Assembly: GCA_021018815.1 (NCBI GenBank)
Contig: JAITYX010000022.1
Coordinates: 2,604,001-2,668,000 of the forward strand
Source: Talinum fruticosum
Lineage: Eukaryota; Streptophyta; Magnoliopsida; Caryophyllales; Talinaceae
Length of the DNA: 64,000 bases
Reading direction: 5' to 3'
The notes below the pieces were generated by a model. The model had not been told where the DNA came from, searched no databases, and worked only from the letters and a program-made list of their open reading frames with translations. This document shows, piece after piece, positions 35,386 through 48,329 of this stretch. Each line of letters begins with the position of its first letter. Within the stretch, counting starts at the first letter, position 1. A program made the position numbers and the translations under genes.

Positions 35386-37212
35386 AATGGCTCGTAACAA
35401 TGGAGAGTTCGATGAAGGAAGATCTTCTAGCAGACCACCAAAGTTTAAAGGATCAAACTTCGTACACTGGAAGAAGCTCATGAAATGCTTTCTACTCGGA
35501 TCACGATGAAGATGTATGGAACATCATACGAGAAGGCATCTACATTCCAATGAGGATGGAGGAAACAAGACTCGTGCTTAAAGCAAAGATCGAGTACACC
35601 ATTGAAGAGGCGTAAAAGTTCAAAAAGAACTTTAAAGCAATGAAAATCCTGATGTGTGCCATCGCCTTAGAAGAATACAACAGAGTGTCGACTTGTGACA
35701 CAAAGCAAAAGAAGCGTGGCATACTCTTGTCAACATCTATGAAGGCACCAGCTAAGTCGGACAAGCGAAGATAAACCAATATCTTCACAAATACAAGTCT
35801 GTTCAAGATGGAGTCGAAGAAAACATCACTCGGATGTTTATCTCGCTTCACCGAGATTACTAACAATCTCAAATGTCCGGGTAGAAAGACTTCTCATGAG
35901 GAAATGTGCAGAAAGATACTAAGAAGCCTACCCAAGAAAAGATGGGGTCCAAAAGTAACCGCCGTTGGGGAAGCTTAGAACCTCTCTCTATTAAAGCCGT
36001 ACGAACTCATTGGGAAGCTACTCACCCATGAGATCCATCTAGAAGAAGAGGACGCCGAGGTCAGCACTAAAAAGAATATTACGCTAAAGGCCTCGTAAAA
36101 TAGAGAAGAAAATCCGAGTTCATCGGACTCGAAGAAGATCCCATGGCACTTATCGCTAGAGGCTTCAAAAGAATGATAAAGCACAAGAGATGGGATAAAC
36201 GGCCATGAGAAGAGTTCTACAAGAAAGACAAGAAGGATAGAAAAGGTAAACACTCTTCCCCTTCAAAATTATCTTTAACTAAGAACTGATCTGTTTTGAA
36301 TGTGGCAAAGCAAAGATCATATAGTCAAAGACTCGTCCAAGAAGATAAAGGGACAGAAAGAAGAAGAAGGCTATGATGGCCACATGGAGTGATGAAGACT
36401 CATCTCGAAGAAGATGAAGACTTAGATGACTCAAAGTGTCTCGATGACACTATCGGACTCGTAAGCCGAATCCGAGTCGACTCGATCACTCAAACAATGA
36501 GGAAACAAATCCTTAAGAGGTAATTGAATATTTCCTCAAGTTCTCCAAAGTTGATTTAGCCAAATATATTTATACTTTGGAAGAGAAGTCCAATTCGATT
36601 CCTCTCAATTTAAATAACAACTTGAGTCTATCACTTCGAGAGCATCTCTTTGAAAAATAAATTAGAAAAACCGAGACTTACTCTAAGAGAACTCAAGACT
36701 AGTGCTCAAGCTAATGAGACCGAGTCCGAGTCACTCGAAGAGAAAATAAGCAATCGAAGCAAAAGCTCAATGAGTCTCAAGAACTTGTTTTGAAGTTTAC
36801 TCAAGGTCGAAAAACCTTGACTTGCTCTTAGGCTCTCAATGTGTCTCCTTCGGAAAAGAAGGTCTTGGTTTTAATAAAGAGGAGGAATCTAATTCCTACT
36901 CGGATCTTTTCAAAAATGATTCCGAACCGTGAAGTTCAGGAAGGTCGAGCACGGTCCCATTCATAAGAATGAAAAGAGGACTGAGCCCAAACCAGCTTAC
37001 AGGAGAAAATCTTCTCCACCGGTTTATAAAAGGAAAGATTTTCAAAAGAAAGAGACATAGACTCGGTTCTCAAAAGGGAAGACTCGGAATCGGACCAAAC
37101 CCAAAGTTATTCAAATCTGGGTTCCTAAGAGTCTTCTTCCTCGAAAAGGACCACAAGTAAAGGGAGTTATTGGGTTCGTTAGAAGAAGTGAGAAGGGTTA
37201 GTTTGTTTCGAC
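35386..37212 (+). pseudogene. copia gag remnant with zinc knuckle
   Basis: The frame starts ATG GCT CGT AAC and runs 'RPPKFKGSNFVHWKKLMKCF' before a stop near 35510. Further coding pieces are scattered over several frames. A retroviral-type zinc knuckle begins 'CFECGKAK' at about 36293-36316 but its His and last Cys are lost to a frameshift. Behind it comes 'MATWSDEDSS', a motif typical of Sirevirus gag-pol. Many stops and shifts make the region dead. Confidence 0.75.
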
Positions 37213-40200
37213 TTGCAGGTAGCTCGTAAAAGGACAAAAGGTCATTGGTACCTGGACAAGTGGATCCTTACGTCACATGTCGGAGATTCAAGACTCTTTT
37301 CCGAGTTAGAAGAATATAAGGGAGGCAAAGTCACATTTGGAGACAATAGCAAGGGCAAGATAATTAGAATAGGCAAGATTGGAAAAGGAGACAATCTAGT
37401 CAGCCCGATCTACCTTGTCAAGGGATTAAAATACAATCTACTCAAGCATCTCTCAATTGTGTGACAAAAGTCAAGAGGTAAGATTCACTTAGACCAACTG
37501 CTATATTTCGATGAAACTACCAAGGAGACTAAGCTCTCGGGTAGGAGATCAAGTAATACCTACACTATTCCTCTCTCCGACCCAAGTCGAATTTATCTTG
37601 TTTAAAAGCATCTCTACATGAAGATTCTTGGACAAGGCATCGTAGACTAGGTCATGTTAGCATGCACACCATTAAGAAGCTTGCATCTCATGGTTTAGTC
37701 GGAGGATTGCCTAACTGTGCATTTAAGAAAGATAAAATCCGTGAAGCATGCACAAAAGGGAAACAGTCGGATCATCTTTCAAATCTCTCAAAACTGTTTC
37801 CACATCCAAAGTGCTTGAAATGTTGCACATGGACTTATGTGGTGAAATCCTCGTCAAGAGTCTCGGAGGTAAATCATATGTGCTTGTGATTATCGATGAC
37901 TACTCACGATTTACCCGGATTTATTTTCTTAAGCATAAAAATGAAGCTTTCAAAGAGTTCAACAAGCTCTACAAGAAAATTCAAGTTGAGTCTTAGACTC
38001 GGATAAAAAGAATTCGAACTAACCATGGAAGGGAGTTCGATTACTCGAATTTGCAGAGTTCTCGTGATGAGAATGACATCTCCCACAACTTCTCAAGCAC
38101 CAAGAACTCCTCAACAAAACAGAGTAATAGAGAGAAAGAACCGAACTTTTGAAGAAATAGGAAGGACAATGATGATTCAACATGATCTACCTTACTATTT
38201 CGGGCCGAGGCAATCAACACAACAAACTACATACTCGAATAGATGTCTCATTAGGCCCATCATGAAGAAAACTCCATACTAGCTCTACAAAGGGAAGAAA
38301 CCCAACATTTCCTACTTCAAACCCTTTGGATGTAAGTGTTATGTTCACAACAATGGTAAGGATCACTCGACCAAGTTTGATGCTCTGGTCGGATGAAGGT
38401 ATTTTTCTTGGTTATTCATCTCATAGTAAAGCATATCGCATTTTCAATAAAAGAACTAACAAATTGGAAGAAAGCATCCACGTTGTTTTTGATGAGATTG
38501 ATCGAGGAAAACCAAGTGAGTCAACATTCTTAGATTTGAAGCTCAGTCGAGATGATGATCTTATCGAAGATGAGCTCAAAAAGAGTCAAGGAAAAGTCAC
38601 TCGTAATGAAGTAACTCGTAACACCCCGACTCAAAATGAAATAACTCAAAGGCCAGCTCGAATGCTGAAGGTTAATCAGATTAACAAGCTCAATCATAAC
38701 AAACTTCGAAGATCAGCCAATTCAACCTACAAATTTGGTGAACCAACGAACAGTGTAGAGCATTCAAATATGCTTCGAGCCACCCACTCGAAAACTTCTT
38801 GTTTGATATCAACAAGTGGGGTAAGAACTCGTTCCTCTCTACAAAATCTATGTGCATTCACCGCATTCATATTATTAATTGAACCTAGAAATGCACTAGA
38901 AGCCCTAAATGAACCTCGAATGGGTAGAGTCCATGGAAGAGGAACTCAATCAATTTGAAAGAAACTAAGTATGGGCTCTAACCAAACGACCTTCTAACCA
39001 CCCAGTCATAGGAACCAAATGGGTTTTCAAGAACAAACTGGATGAAGGTGGGTTGGTAGTCATAAACAAAGCAAGACTTGTGGCTCAAGGTTACAATCAA
39101 GAAGAAGGAATTGATTGTGGGGAAACCTTTGCACCGAGTGGCTAGGAATGAAGCTATTAGAATCCTATTGGCATTTGCATCAAGTCTGTATCAAATGGAT
39201 GTTAAATGTGCTTTTCTTAATGGCTTTATTCAAGAGGAAGTCTATGTTGAGCAACCCCTGGATTTGAAAACTCGAATTTCCAAATCATGTTTTCAAGTTG
39301 CAAAAGGCTCTTTATGGTCTTAAACAAGCTCCTAGAGCTTGGTATGAAAGACTATGCAATTTCTTGGTAGAAAGTAATTTTAAAAGAGGTCGATTGACAA
39401 GACTCTTTTTATAAAAACCAAGGGGAAAGACTTTCTTATTGCTCGGATCTATGTTGATGATATAATATTTGGAGTTACTAATGAAAATCTCTCGTCGAGA
39501 TTTTTCTAAATTAATGAGACAGGAATTCCAAATGAGTATGATGGAAGAACTGAATTTCTTCCTTGGTCTACAAATCAAGCAAGACAAAGATGAAATCTAT
39601 GTCTATCAATCAAAGTATACCAAGGAATTGCTGAAAAAGTACAAACTTCAAGATGCAAAACATGCAAGCAACGCCTATGAGCAAGCAACATAAAACTGGA
39701 CTCGGACGAAAAAGGTCAAGCGATGAGATCGAAACTCTACCCAGGTATGATTGGATCTCTACTGTATCTTACTTCCAGTAGGCCGGACATAATATTTAGT
39801 GTTTATCTGTATGCAAGATTTCAAGCTAATCCAAAAGAATCACATCTCACTGCGGTGAAGAGAATTTTCGGACATCTTATAGGGACTCGTAATCTAGGTC
39901 TATGGTACTTAAGAGACTCAAAACCGACTCTCACCGGATACTCGGATGTTGCCTATGCTGGATACAAAGTTGATAGAAAGAGCACCTCGAGAGCATGCCA
40001 GTTTCTAGGTCAATCCCTTATATCTTGGCACTCAAATAAGCGTAACTCAATAGCTCTATCAACTCGCTGAAGCCGAGTACATTGCAGCTGGAGCATGCTG
40101 CCCTCGGATTCTATGGATCAAGCAACACTTGAGAGATCTTGGACTTTCATTCAAATTAATTCCAATCAAGTGTGACAATCAAAGTGCAATCAGCATCGCC

Positions 40201-40398
40201 AAGAATCCAATTCAACACTCAAAGACAAAGCATATTGAGGTCAAGTATCATTTTCTAAGAGACCATTATGAGAAAGGTGATATTGAACTTGAATTCATTC
40301 CTACCAAACTTCAATTAGCTGATATCTTTACTAAGCCACCTAGTGAGGATCAGTTTTGCTTTATTAGGAATGAACTTGGCATGATTAATGCATGATTA
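37213..40398 (+). pseudogene. copia pol remnant: protease, integrase, reverse transcriptase, RNase H
   Basis: Order of domains is copia-type (integrase before RT). The protease region is 'GHWYLD..' at about 37228, with the catalytic D-S-G broken by an extra A, and ends 'VKGLKYNLL'. The integrase has 'LGHVSMHTIKKLASHGLV' and 'HMDLCGE..YVLVIIDDYSRFTR' (about 37820-37920), then 'PRTPQQNRVIERKNRT'. The RT has 'GTKWVFKNKLDEGG' (about 39010), '[21 protein letters not shown]' in shifted frames, and the catalytic YVDD at 39450-39461. The RNase H part reads 'AEYIAAGACC' through 'CDNQSAISIAKNPIQHSKTK' and 'LADIFTKP' (about 40070-40350) and ends 'GMINA' stop at 40396-40398. At least ten breaks in frame are visible. 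Confidence 0.9.
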
Positions 40399-40759
40399 TA
40401 TGCTTCTCTAAGTGAAATTACTTTCCATGATTATGTATTAAATATATCTTTTCCGTGCTTTAATAACAATTAATTCAGTTGACCCAGTGATACTCGAGCT
40501 ATGAGTTATCGCTTGCTTACAGCTTCGAGTGACTCGGAAACTCTACTGAAGTCGACTCAGCTTTTTGAGAAAAATGGACATCAAACTTCTTAAATCATCT
40601 CTAAATTAGTGGAGAATTTCATAAATTTCTCTTACAATTTATCTTTTCTCTCTCTCTTTCGCGCGTATCGATCGGAGAACTAGCCGTTGGCAAACAAACA
40701 CCGAAATTCTTACTCGTTGGAGAGCGGAACACTCACACCGGTCCGAGGCGACCACTGGA

Positions 40760-41836
40760 GAGTTAGGTCGAACAAATATTGAAGGACAATTCTTTTTCTA
40801 TAAATAACATCCTTTTCCTTCATTTCGCTACTTTACTCTCTACTCACTCACTCTCTCGTATACTACATATCGAGCAAGTTCACTGTTTTCAAAGAACAAA
40901 TCGTCTCTCTCAAGCTAAGCGAAAGACATCTCAAGTAAGCACCGAAAGTTCTCAGCTCTCTCTACTCTTTTATTTCTTTTTACTTTCTACTCGCTCTTTC
41001 TCTTCGAGCTATTCTCTCTCACTTTCAAAGTTCATCTTGTCTCTTCTCAAAAATCTCCAAACATACCGAAAAGAGGTTCTCACCTGGACTTTCTTGGTTC
41101 TGCAACCAAGAAGCCCCGAACCAAAAGCCAAGAGGGTCCTTCCAACCCCTCAAAAATCCTTGTCACCCAACATCCGACTTTCGATGACAAATTCTTCCCA
41201 ACCATAAAATTTTCATGGTTGAATCATATCAAAACCACAGGGGTTTACAATTTCCTCTGTTTCAGCTGAATTTATCTACCCGTAACTCGTTTCGAGTTCT
41301 ACTCAAACCTTTCCAACTCGAGGGTATATTCACCTCCGCAGTTCAAGATGTAATTGTACGCATCAACGTCTCTCTTCTCCACCGTCTATTCAAAGTATCC
41401 TCTCTTTTCCTCAATAGCAACCCTATTCCTTTCAACGAGGTTGCTGATGAATTCTTTAAAAAGTACGCAAAAGAAATCGAGTCACGCAAAAACTTCTCAC
41501 CGACTCGGATGAAGTCGAAGCCCGTCTTCGTATTTCCTCGCTGATGAGAACTTTCTTCTCTCAAGCATTCCAGCAAAGAGAATCCTAACTCCAAGATTCT
41601 CAAAGCTCTCTTTGACATTCTCGAGGGCTACGAAGTAGACCTCTTCCCAGCTATCATTGAGCATATGACCACTGTGCCAACTCGGACAAAGAAATCCACC
41701 CCTCTTCCTTTTGGGGCTCTTCTCACTTTTATCTTCAAACAGTTCAAAATTCCTCTCCCCTCATATCCTAACGTGGTTGCTGAGGCTGCCATAGTAGTTG
41801 CCGTAAAAGAGCTTCTTGGGTATGGATATCGGGATG
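40760..41836 (+). pseudogene. Additional 3' ORF of the copia element, broken
   Basis: A second coding block follows pol on the same strand and shares its ACTCG-rich composition. In shifting frames it reads 'KFFPTIKFSWLNHIKTTGVYN', 'EFYSNL', 'FTSAVQDVIVRINVSLL', 'LPFGALLTFIFKQFKIPL' and 'VAVKELLGYGYRD'. This resembles the plant-specific protein domain often found near LTR retrotransposons ('putative plant transposon protein'), and its position matches the extra ORF after pol in Sireviruses. Function unknown; an envelope-like role is not shown by the sequence. The block and the element end abruptly at about 41836 where a LINE begins, and no 3' LTR was found. The 360 bases between pol and this block hold a TATAAATA motif at 40801. 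Confidence 0.5.
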
Positions 41837-44800
41837 CATGTTTTTGGTAAAAATATCCTAAAGCGAATATTTTTATTAAAGATTATAGGTCTATACATTT
41901 GTATGTTTTTGGTAAAAATATCCAAAAAGAATACATCCCACTCTAACAATTGATAAGGCCTGTTTTTGGAATCACTTGCATGATATTATTTGCCCGATTA
42001 ATCTCCCTTGGTATTTTATTGGTGATTTTAATGAAATGGAAGGTTTAGATAAAAAATTGGGGGCCATAAGTTATCTATCATCAATGTCAGCGTATGAGAA
42101 ATCTCCTCTCGTATATCCAAGGAGAGAGTATCCCTACTACTCGGTATAATTTTTACATGGAAAAAATTTCTAAGGAGACAACTTATCTATGAGAGACTCG
42201 GATAAAGCTATTAGTCACATGAATTAGAGAAATTTGTACCCAAATTGTACGGTTTCTCATGGTCCATTTTCGTGTTCGGATTATAGTTACATACTGTTGA
42301 ACACTAACCCAAGTAATATTGCAACAACAACGACGAAATTTTAGATTTCAAAATCAATGTTCTAGTTATGTTGAAGTCAATCAGATTATTAGGCAATATT
42401 GGAATAGAAACACTAGGGGATCATATATGTTTAAGGTGGTTAGTAACTCAAGAATGTTAAAACTAAACTTAAACAATGGTCTATTAAAGTCTACACTAAT
42501 TATTCCCAGCGTGTCAATAGCAAGTCATGTCGATTACTGAGAAAGTTGAGGACAAATTATTAGTTGAACGTTGTAACCTTAGGCTTCTCTATTGGCACTC
42601 CCGACTAGTTCTCGCAAAGAGAATGTTTACTTTTGTTCAACCAAAAGTATTAGGGAAAATTCTATAGAAAAGAGTGGCTCACCAAAGGTGACAGGAATTC
42701 TAAATTCTTTCATCGTTGTTTCGCTTTCGAAAGCGAGAAAATGAATATTTTACAAATTAAAGATGAATCGGAGTATGGATTATCGATAAGATAATGATCC
42801 AACAAAAGTTTGTGAATGACTTCTCTAAAAGATTTAAATCCTAGGGAGGGAACAAGATATCAGTATTGAATACTAATATGTCGACATGTATATCTAACGA
42901 GGAAAAGATTCAGCTCATTTATCCAAGTGTCTCCATATGAGATTAAGACTGCCGTTTTCCAAATGAATTCGATCAAGGCTCCGTGTTCGATGGGTTTGGA
43001 GCTGGGTTTTTCCAACACCATTAGGATATAATCGGGAATGATATTATTGATTGCATTATGGATTTCTTTCAACATGGGAAGTTATTGGAAGAAGTCAACC
43101 ATACCTTCATTGCTCTTATTCCAAAAGTTATTAGCCCTTTTGTTATGTCATATTTTAGACCAATCAGTTCATGTAATAGCTTGTATAAGATAATTTTCTA
43201 AGTTCTAGTCAATAGACTTAGGCCTATATTGTAGAGGGTTGTTAGCCCTTATCAAAGTGCATTCGTTCCAAACAGAGATATTCATGCTAATATTCTATTG
43301 GCACATGAAATTATTAATAAATTTAGCAATATTAAAGGGAAACAAACTTATATAGGTCTTAAATTAGATATGGAAAAAGCTTATGACATGATAGAGTGAG
43401 ATTTCAATTTTTCATGTCTAAAGAATATGGGTTTTTATCATATTTGGATTAATTGGATACACGAATGTATTACCACTATAATGATGAATCTTGTGGTTTT
43501 TCTAAATCATCAAGAGGACTTAGACAAGGTGATCCTCTATTACTATACTTGTTCATTCTTTGTATGGATGTCTTAGCTTATAGACTTCATCTCGTTGTCA
43601 TGCAACCTCAATCAGGTCTTGGAATCAAGATTTGTCCACAATCACGTGAAGATACCTTGTCCGCTTTTTGTCGATGATAATCTACTCTTTTGAAAGGCAA
43701 TCTATGAAATGTGTCTCAAGTTGCATGATATCCTGAATGATTTTTGTAACCAATTGAGCCAACTTATTAACTTTCATAAGTCAACTTTAGTGTTTTAAAA
43801 AATGCTACTATTGCGGATAGAAGCCAACTTATTAACTTTAGTGTTTTCGTGGAAGGGTCAAAATAGACATATTTTTAGATATTTTACAAATAACCGATAG
43901 GAAGCTGCAAAACTGGAAACTTAATTCGCTTTCAAAGGCTAGAAGGGTGGTTCTAATTCAGTCTAGCCTTGAATCCTTACATTCCCATACAATGCGAGTT
44001 TTAAGTTACCAAAAATACAACCGATGCTCTTGATAAAATTAATTGTGACTTTTTTGGGAAAAAATCGCAAGATACTAAAGGCTTACCTTTGGTACCTTGG
44101 GATAAAATATGTGTCACAAAAAATTGGGAAGTCTTGGGTATTGGAAATCGAAGCGATTAACCAAGTCTTTCTATGCAAAATTATCTCGGAAATATCTTTA
44201 TAAAAATAACAATTTTTTGTTGAAAATTATGAGATCCAAATATCCTTTATCTCGTAAATTTTTTCCTTAAGAAAATTAAACAGTCATATTCATGGGCATG
44301 GAAATGTCTTCTCAAGGAAAGCTGTCTTTTTAAGGAGGGGTTAAGATGGAAATAAGCAATGGCAAGACTACAAAATTCTGGTTAAATACTTGGTGCGGTA
44401 ATCGTAACTTACTCGGAATACTTTGACAACAACCATTCGATTATTCCTCCTTTAGAAGCAACAGCTAGTGACTGTATTACTTCTTTGTTACGTGGAATTT
44501 TGCTTAGATATGGAATTTAGATATGATGCCAAAGTTGAAAATTTTTCTATGGCAATAGGTCACAATGCGTTATTCACACGTGATAATCTTGCCAAGAGAA
44601 GGTTAAATATTAACATTGTATGCCCGTTGTGTAAAGCTAATGGTGAATCAATTAATCATGTTTTTTTCACATTGCTTCTTTGTTAAGGATACATGGGAAC
44701 AAGCATTTTAGCACAAGTGGTTGGATGTTAATTTAGGTCAATCACGTAACTTGTCTCTGAATGATATTTTTAATAGAGTTAGGGATATGAAAAAATCAAA

Positions 44801-45544
44801 TCAAATAATCCGATTGGTTCATTTGCTTTGTAGTATATGGAAAAGTCGTAATGAGTTTGTATTCAATAATAGAAATTATAGTTCTTTGGCTACAATTTTA
44901 AGGGCCAAAACTCGTGGAAAAAGGGAGGGGCAAAGGCCAGTTTGATCACCATTTCATTCCTTATTTTAAGGATCAACCGCATCCTTCAACTACTTTAGCT
45001 TAGTTTGTCACCGCCACAAACCACCAGGAGGGTTCATTAAAATCAACTTTGATGGATCAAAATCTTCTTCATCACCACGGGAGGTTTCATTATTAGAAGT
45101 TGGGATGGAAGATTTATTTAAGTTGGGACATCTAATTTGGGACTAGCTTTTGTATTGTAATCGAAGCTTCCGCTATGCGAAATGGATTGAGAGCTATAGT
45201 ATAAGCAAGATTTCATTCAATTGTGTTAGAAAGGGATAATCAAGTGGTCATTAAATAAATAAAAGGAGAGATACAGGTCCCCGGGAAATGCGGACACTCA
45301 TCCAAGACACTCGATGTTATTTTCAAAGATGCACCAAGTTGTCATCAAGCACATGTTTAGAGAAAGAAATAGGGTTGCTGATTAGGTGGTTAAGTTTGGT
45401 CTTTGTATTTTCTCTTCTTTACTTTGGATGTCTTTTTCCTCTTCTTCTTTCCTTTCCATTTTAATGGAGAATAATTTGGGTAGAACCACTGTGAGAAGGG
45501 CTATTGTTTAGTTATTGTACTTATCCTCTTCCAAAAAAAAAAAA
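41837..45544 (+). mobile_element. L1-type LINE, 5'-truncated, ORF2 nearly complete but decayed
   Basis: Plus-strand ORF2 in order. The endonuclease C-terminal half has 'PWYFIGDFNEM' (GDFNE at 42021-42035). The linker reads 'KEWLTKGDRNSKFFHR' (about 42670). The RT has 'AFVPNRDIHANILLAHE' (about 43260), 'GLKLDMEKAYD', 'GLRQGDPLL' (about 43515) and FVDD at 43667-43678. The zf-RVT motif is 'CPLCKANGESINHVF' (about 44620) and RNase H starts 'PPGGFIKINFDGSKSS' (about 45030). The element ends TTATCCTCTTCC plus a 12-base poly(A) at 45533-45544. The endonuclease N-terminus and ORF1 are missing, so it is truncated near 41837, where it interrupts the copia 3' ORF. Stops and shifts are frequent. Confidence 0.85.
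41839..41922. repeat. 20-bp direct repeat at the LINE/copia junction
   Basis: tgtttttggtaaaaatatcc occurs at 41839-41858 and identically at 41903-41922, 64 bases apart, exactly at the 5' junction of the LINE. Confidence 0.85.
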
Positions 45545-46088
45545 GTATATGTATCCTTGGACAAGGTTTATGATTGAAATTTAATTCGTTTGGTTCGGAT
45601 GGTATAGCATAATGATTTAATTATCTTTATGTAATGATATGAAGGGAGTCAATTAGAACCTCCTTATTTTTCTCATGTCCGGAGAATCAAGACACAACCA
45701 AACTAAATGGGGGAGGGGGAGTGTTCGAGCAGAGAGGAAGGTGGAGAGAGAGGTCATTGTGGAGGATTTGTGTTTGGTCGGTGTCGTCAATGGAGACGGA
45801 AGCATCAAAAGGACTACTTCGAAGAATTTCAAGCCGACGAGAGTCGGATTTGTGGCCACCATCATTGTATATAGTGGTCGTGAGAGTTAAAGTTGTGTTG
45901 TTCCCATCCTCTAGAAGTTAGCATGTAATTTTCCGCCAAATTTTTTCATCTATCTCTCTCATAAAAAGATTAGTGTATTCCTTGTCATATATAGGTTTGG
46001 TTTTGGTTTTAGTTGGAATGTATGTATGAAGATAGGAATTGTGAATTAGGAAACTGCAAGTATGTTGGAAACTTAGTTAGGTGAGTGC
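45545..46088. other. Spacer, no feature assigned
   Basis: Moderately G/C-rich in 45650-45900 with short overlapping frames on both strands. I recognise no family and no repeat structure. Confidence 0.5.
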
Positions 46089-46096
46089 CTTTTTGG

Positions 46097-46747
46097 TAGG
46101 CATGTTCAAGCTTTGATTTAGTTTGAATCAATTTTTTTAATTGATTAACCGAATTTAACGGTTCATGAAATGTGAACCAGAACCATAACCGGTTAACTGA
46201 TTGTAAGTTAACCGGATTATTCAGTTCTATTCATCGATTAATCGAAACTGGTAATGAAAAATTTGCTAAAAAATTTAATGACTTTCAAATTCCAAGTTTA
46301 CAACTTATAAACTACAAAATGAACGAATGAATAAAAGCTCAAACTTGCTACAATATTAATTCAATATCCATTGTCCATACATATAATAAAAACTCAAACT
46401 ACACCATAAAGTATTAAAATGTCCATTATGTATACATATAATAAAAACCGAAACTAGTGATACCATAAAACATTAAAATTTTTCCACTATAGTTTCTATA
46501 ATAGTTTGCAAAAAATTCAAACAAGTAAATTATCCCATTATAATTTTGAATTTTAAAAAAAAACTTATCGGTTCGGTTGTGGTTAATCGCCGCTTCAAAA
46601 TCTCAAAGCGGAACCGGACCGGATATGCTATCGGATTATTGGTTTGGTTAACCGGAAAATTTAACTGGTTCGATTAACTAAAAAATTTAACCGATTTGAG
46701 TTCGGCTGGTTTACTATTTGCGGTTCCCGTTTTTTTGCACAACCCTA
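46097..46747. mobile_element. Non-autonomous hAT-like element with 8-bp target-site duplication
   Basis: The left end TAGGCATGTTCAAG and the right end (reverse complement TAGGGTTGTGCAAAAA) are imperfect inverted repeats. They are bounded by ctttttgg (46089-46096) and cttttcgg (46748-46755), an 8-mer duplication with one mismatch as in hAT. Subterminal GGTTAACCGG / AACCGGTTAAC words recur on both sides. No transposase frame; length 651 bp. Confidence 0.75.
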
Positions 46748-46755
46748 CTTTTCGG

Positions 46756-47120
46756 TTGTTTTTGTTTGTTGTTGATGGAGATAGGTGACAATGGTTTATA
46801 GGTACAATGGGTGAGGTTGTGAAATTGGGTGCATAAGGCCTCTAACTCTAGTTGTAGTTGTTGTCATTCTTTTGAATGCGTAGATTATTTTGGAATTGGT
46901 AGTTGGATGAAAGTGGGTTTGATAGGAAGGAGTTGTGTACATATCGAAAACTAGGTTGAATGAGATTGATGGAAATCTGGAAATGATGAAGTATAATGGA
47001 AGGTGGATTAGTACTTTTGAAATGGAGTTTGAAGAATATAATTGGAAAGAAGCGTATGATGTGCCATGTTTGTAGTATATGAGTATTGAATTTATGGGAT
47101 TGTTTCATTCATTTGAAAGT
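46756..47120. other. Spacer, target region of a LINE insertion
   Basis: No gene or repeat recognised. Its right end supplied the target-site duplication of the next feature. Confidence 0.5.
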
Positions 47121-48329
47121 AAATGAATTGCATGAGATGAGGGGAAGCATTTACATGATAATTATTCTTAGTATTCCTCTGTTTAGTGGTCCATAGATTC
47201 TCGTTATCGGTGACCGGAGAAGAAGGGAATTTTCCTCGTGAAATCGGCTTATTGGTTGGGTATGCTTGGTCACCTGGCTCTTTGGGTTGACAATTTTGGC
47301 CCGAATGGTGGGGAAATTTGGAAGTGAGTTGTGGTCTCTAGATGGGCACCAAAGTTGAAACATTTCATATGGAGAGTTATGAGAGGTATGTTGGGCGTCA
47401 AAGCGAACTCCACCTTAGACACCTTAGAGAAGATGACAAATGTGTAGGGTGTGAGGTGGGACAAGAAACCATCTATCACGCCCTCGTCAGTACGAAAGAC
47501 TCCAACCAATATGGAAAACCATAGAAGTGGCAAATGATCCGAACGAGGCCTCAATTGATGATTTCGCTGTGTGGTTTCGTCGGGTGACTCGACAAATTCC
47601 AGCATGAGGAGGCAGCGACAATAATGGTCGTTTGCTCGGGCAATCTGGACGGAGAGGAACGACAAGGTGGTCAACAATAATAACTCTCATCTCCCTTCTT
47701 TGGTCTATGGTTTTTGCAAACCGGTAATGGACTATAGGGTCTATAATAAGGCGGTTTATGAACCAGGAAAAGTTTAATCATAATTCCCTTTTGGAGGAAT
47801 GGTATAAACCTCCAAATGGTTTTGTAAAGGTTAATTCATATGCAATGGTCATGGGAGAAGGCGATGTGGGACTGCGGTGTGTGGCCCAAAACGAGGAAGA
47901 GAGAGTCATTGCAATTTCCACAAGAAGGTTAAAGAGAGATTGGATGCTCAACTAGCCGAGGCGGCAACCATACTAGTAAGTGTGAAAATGGGTATAGAGC
48001 AAGGCTGGAAGCAGGCTGTCCTGTCCTTGAATCAAACTCATTAACCAGTCTCAAGGCTACAAAAGAACGATAGAGGTAGGAACTTGGTTGATTTTATACT
48101 TGAGGATGTTAGGTCTTTAATTCCGTATTTTGATTCGTTATTATGTTAATGTCAAGTTGGGGGAGGGGTTAATACAATGGTCCATCTAGTTACCCGATTA
48201 GGGAACCAAATTGAGCACCGAGTACGATTGTGATGAATTTCCAAAGGGGGTTATTACCTTGACGGAAATGGACATTGCCTAATAATAATATTCCTCCTAT
48301 TGACGCTAAAAAATGAATTGCATGAGATG
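47121..48329 (+). mobile_element. 5'-truncated LINE with perfect 19-bp target-site duplication
   Basis: The 19-mer aaatgaattgcatgagatg flanks the insertion at 47121-47139 and 48311-48329. Inside, the plus strand reads LINE ORF2 C-terminal parts. These are 'GIFLVKSAYWLG' (about 47228), 'APKLKHFIWRVMRGML' in mixed frames (about 47345-47395), the zf-RVT-like 'DDKCVGCEVGQETIYHAL' (about 47434-47486), and RNase H starting 'PPNGFVKVNSYAMVMGEGD' (about 47810). The tail is not a clean poly(A) but a TAATAATA-containing stretch before the right duplication. Several stops show it is inactive; the perfect duplication argues that it is relatively young. Confidence 0.85.
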
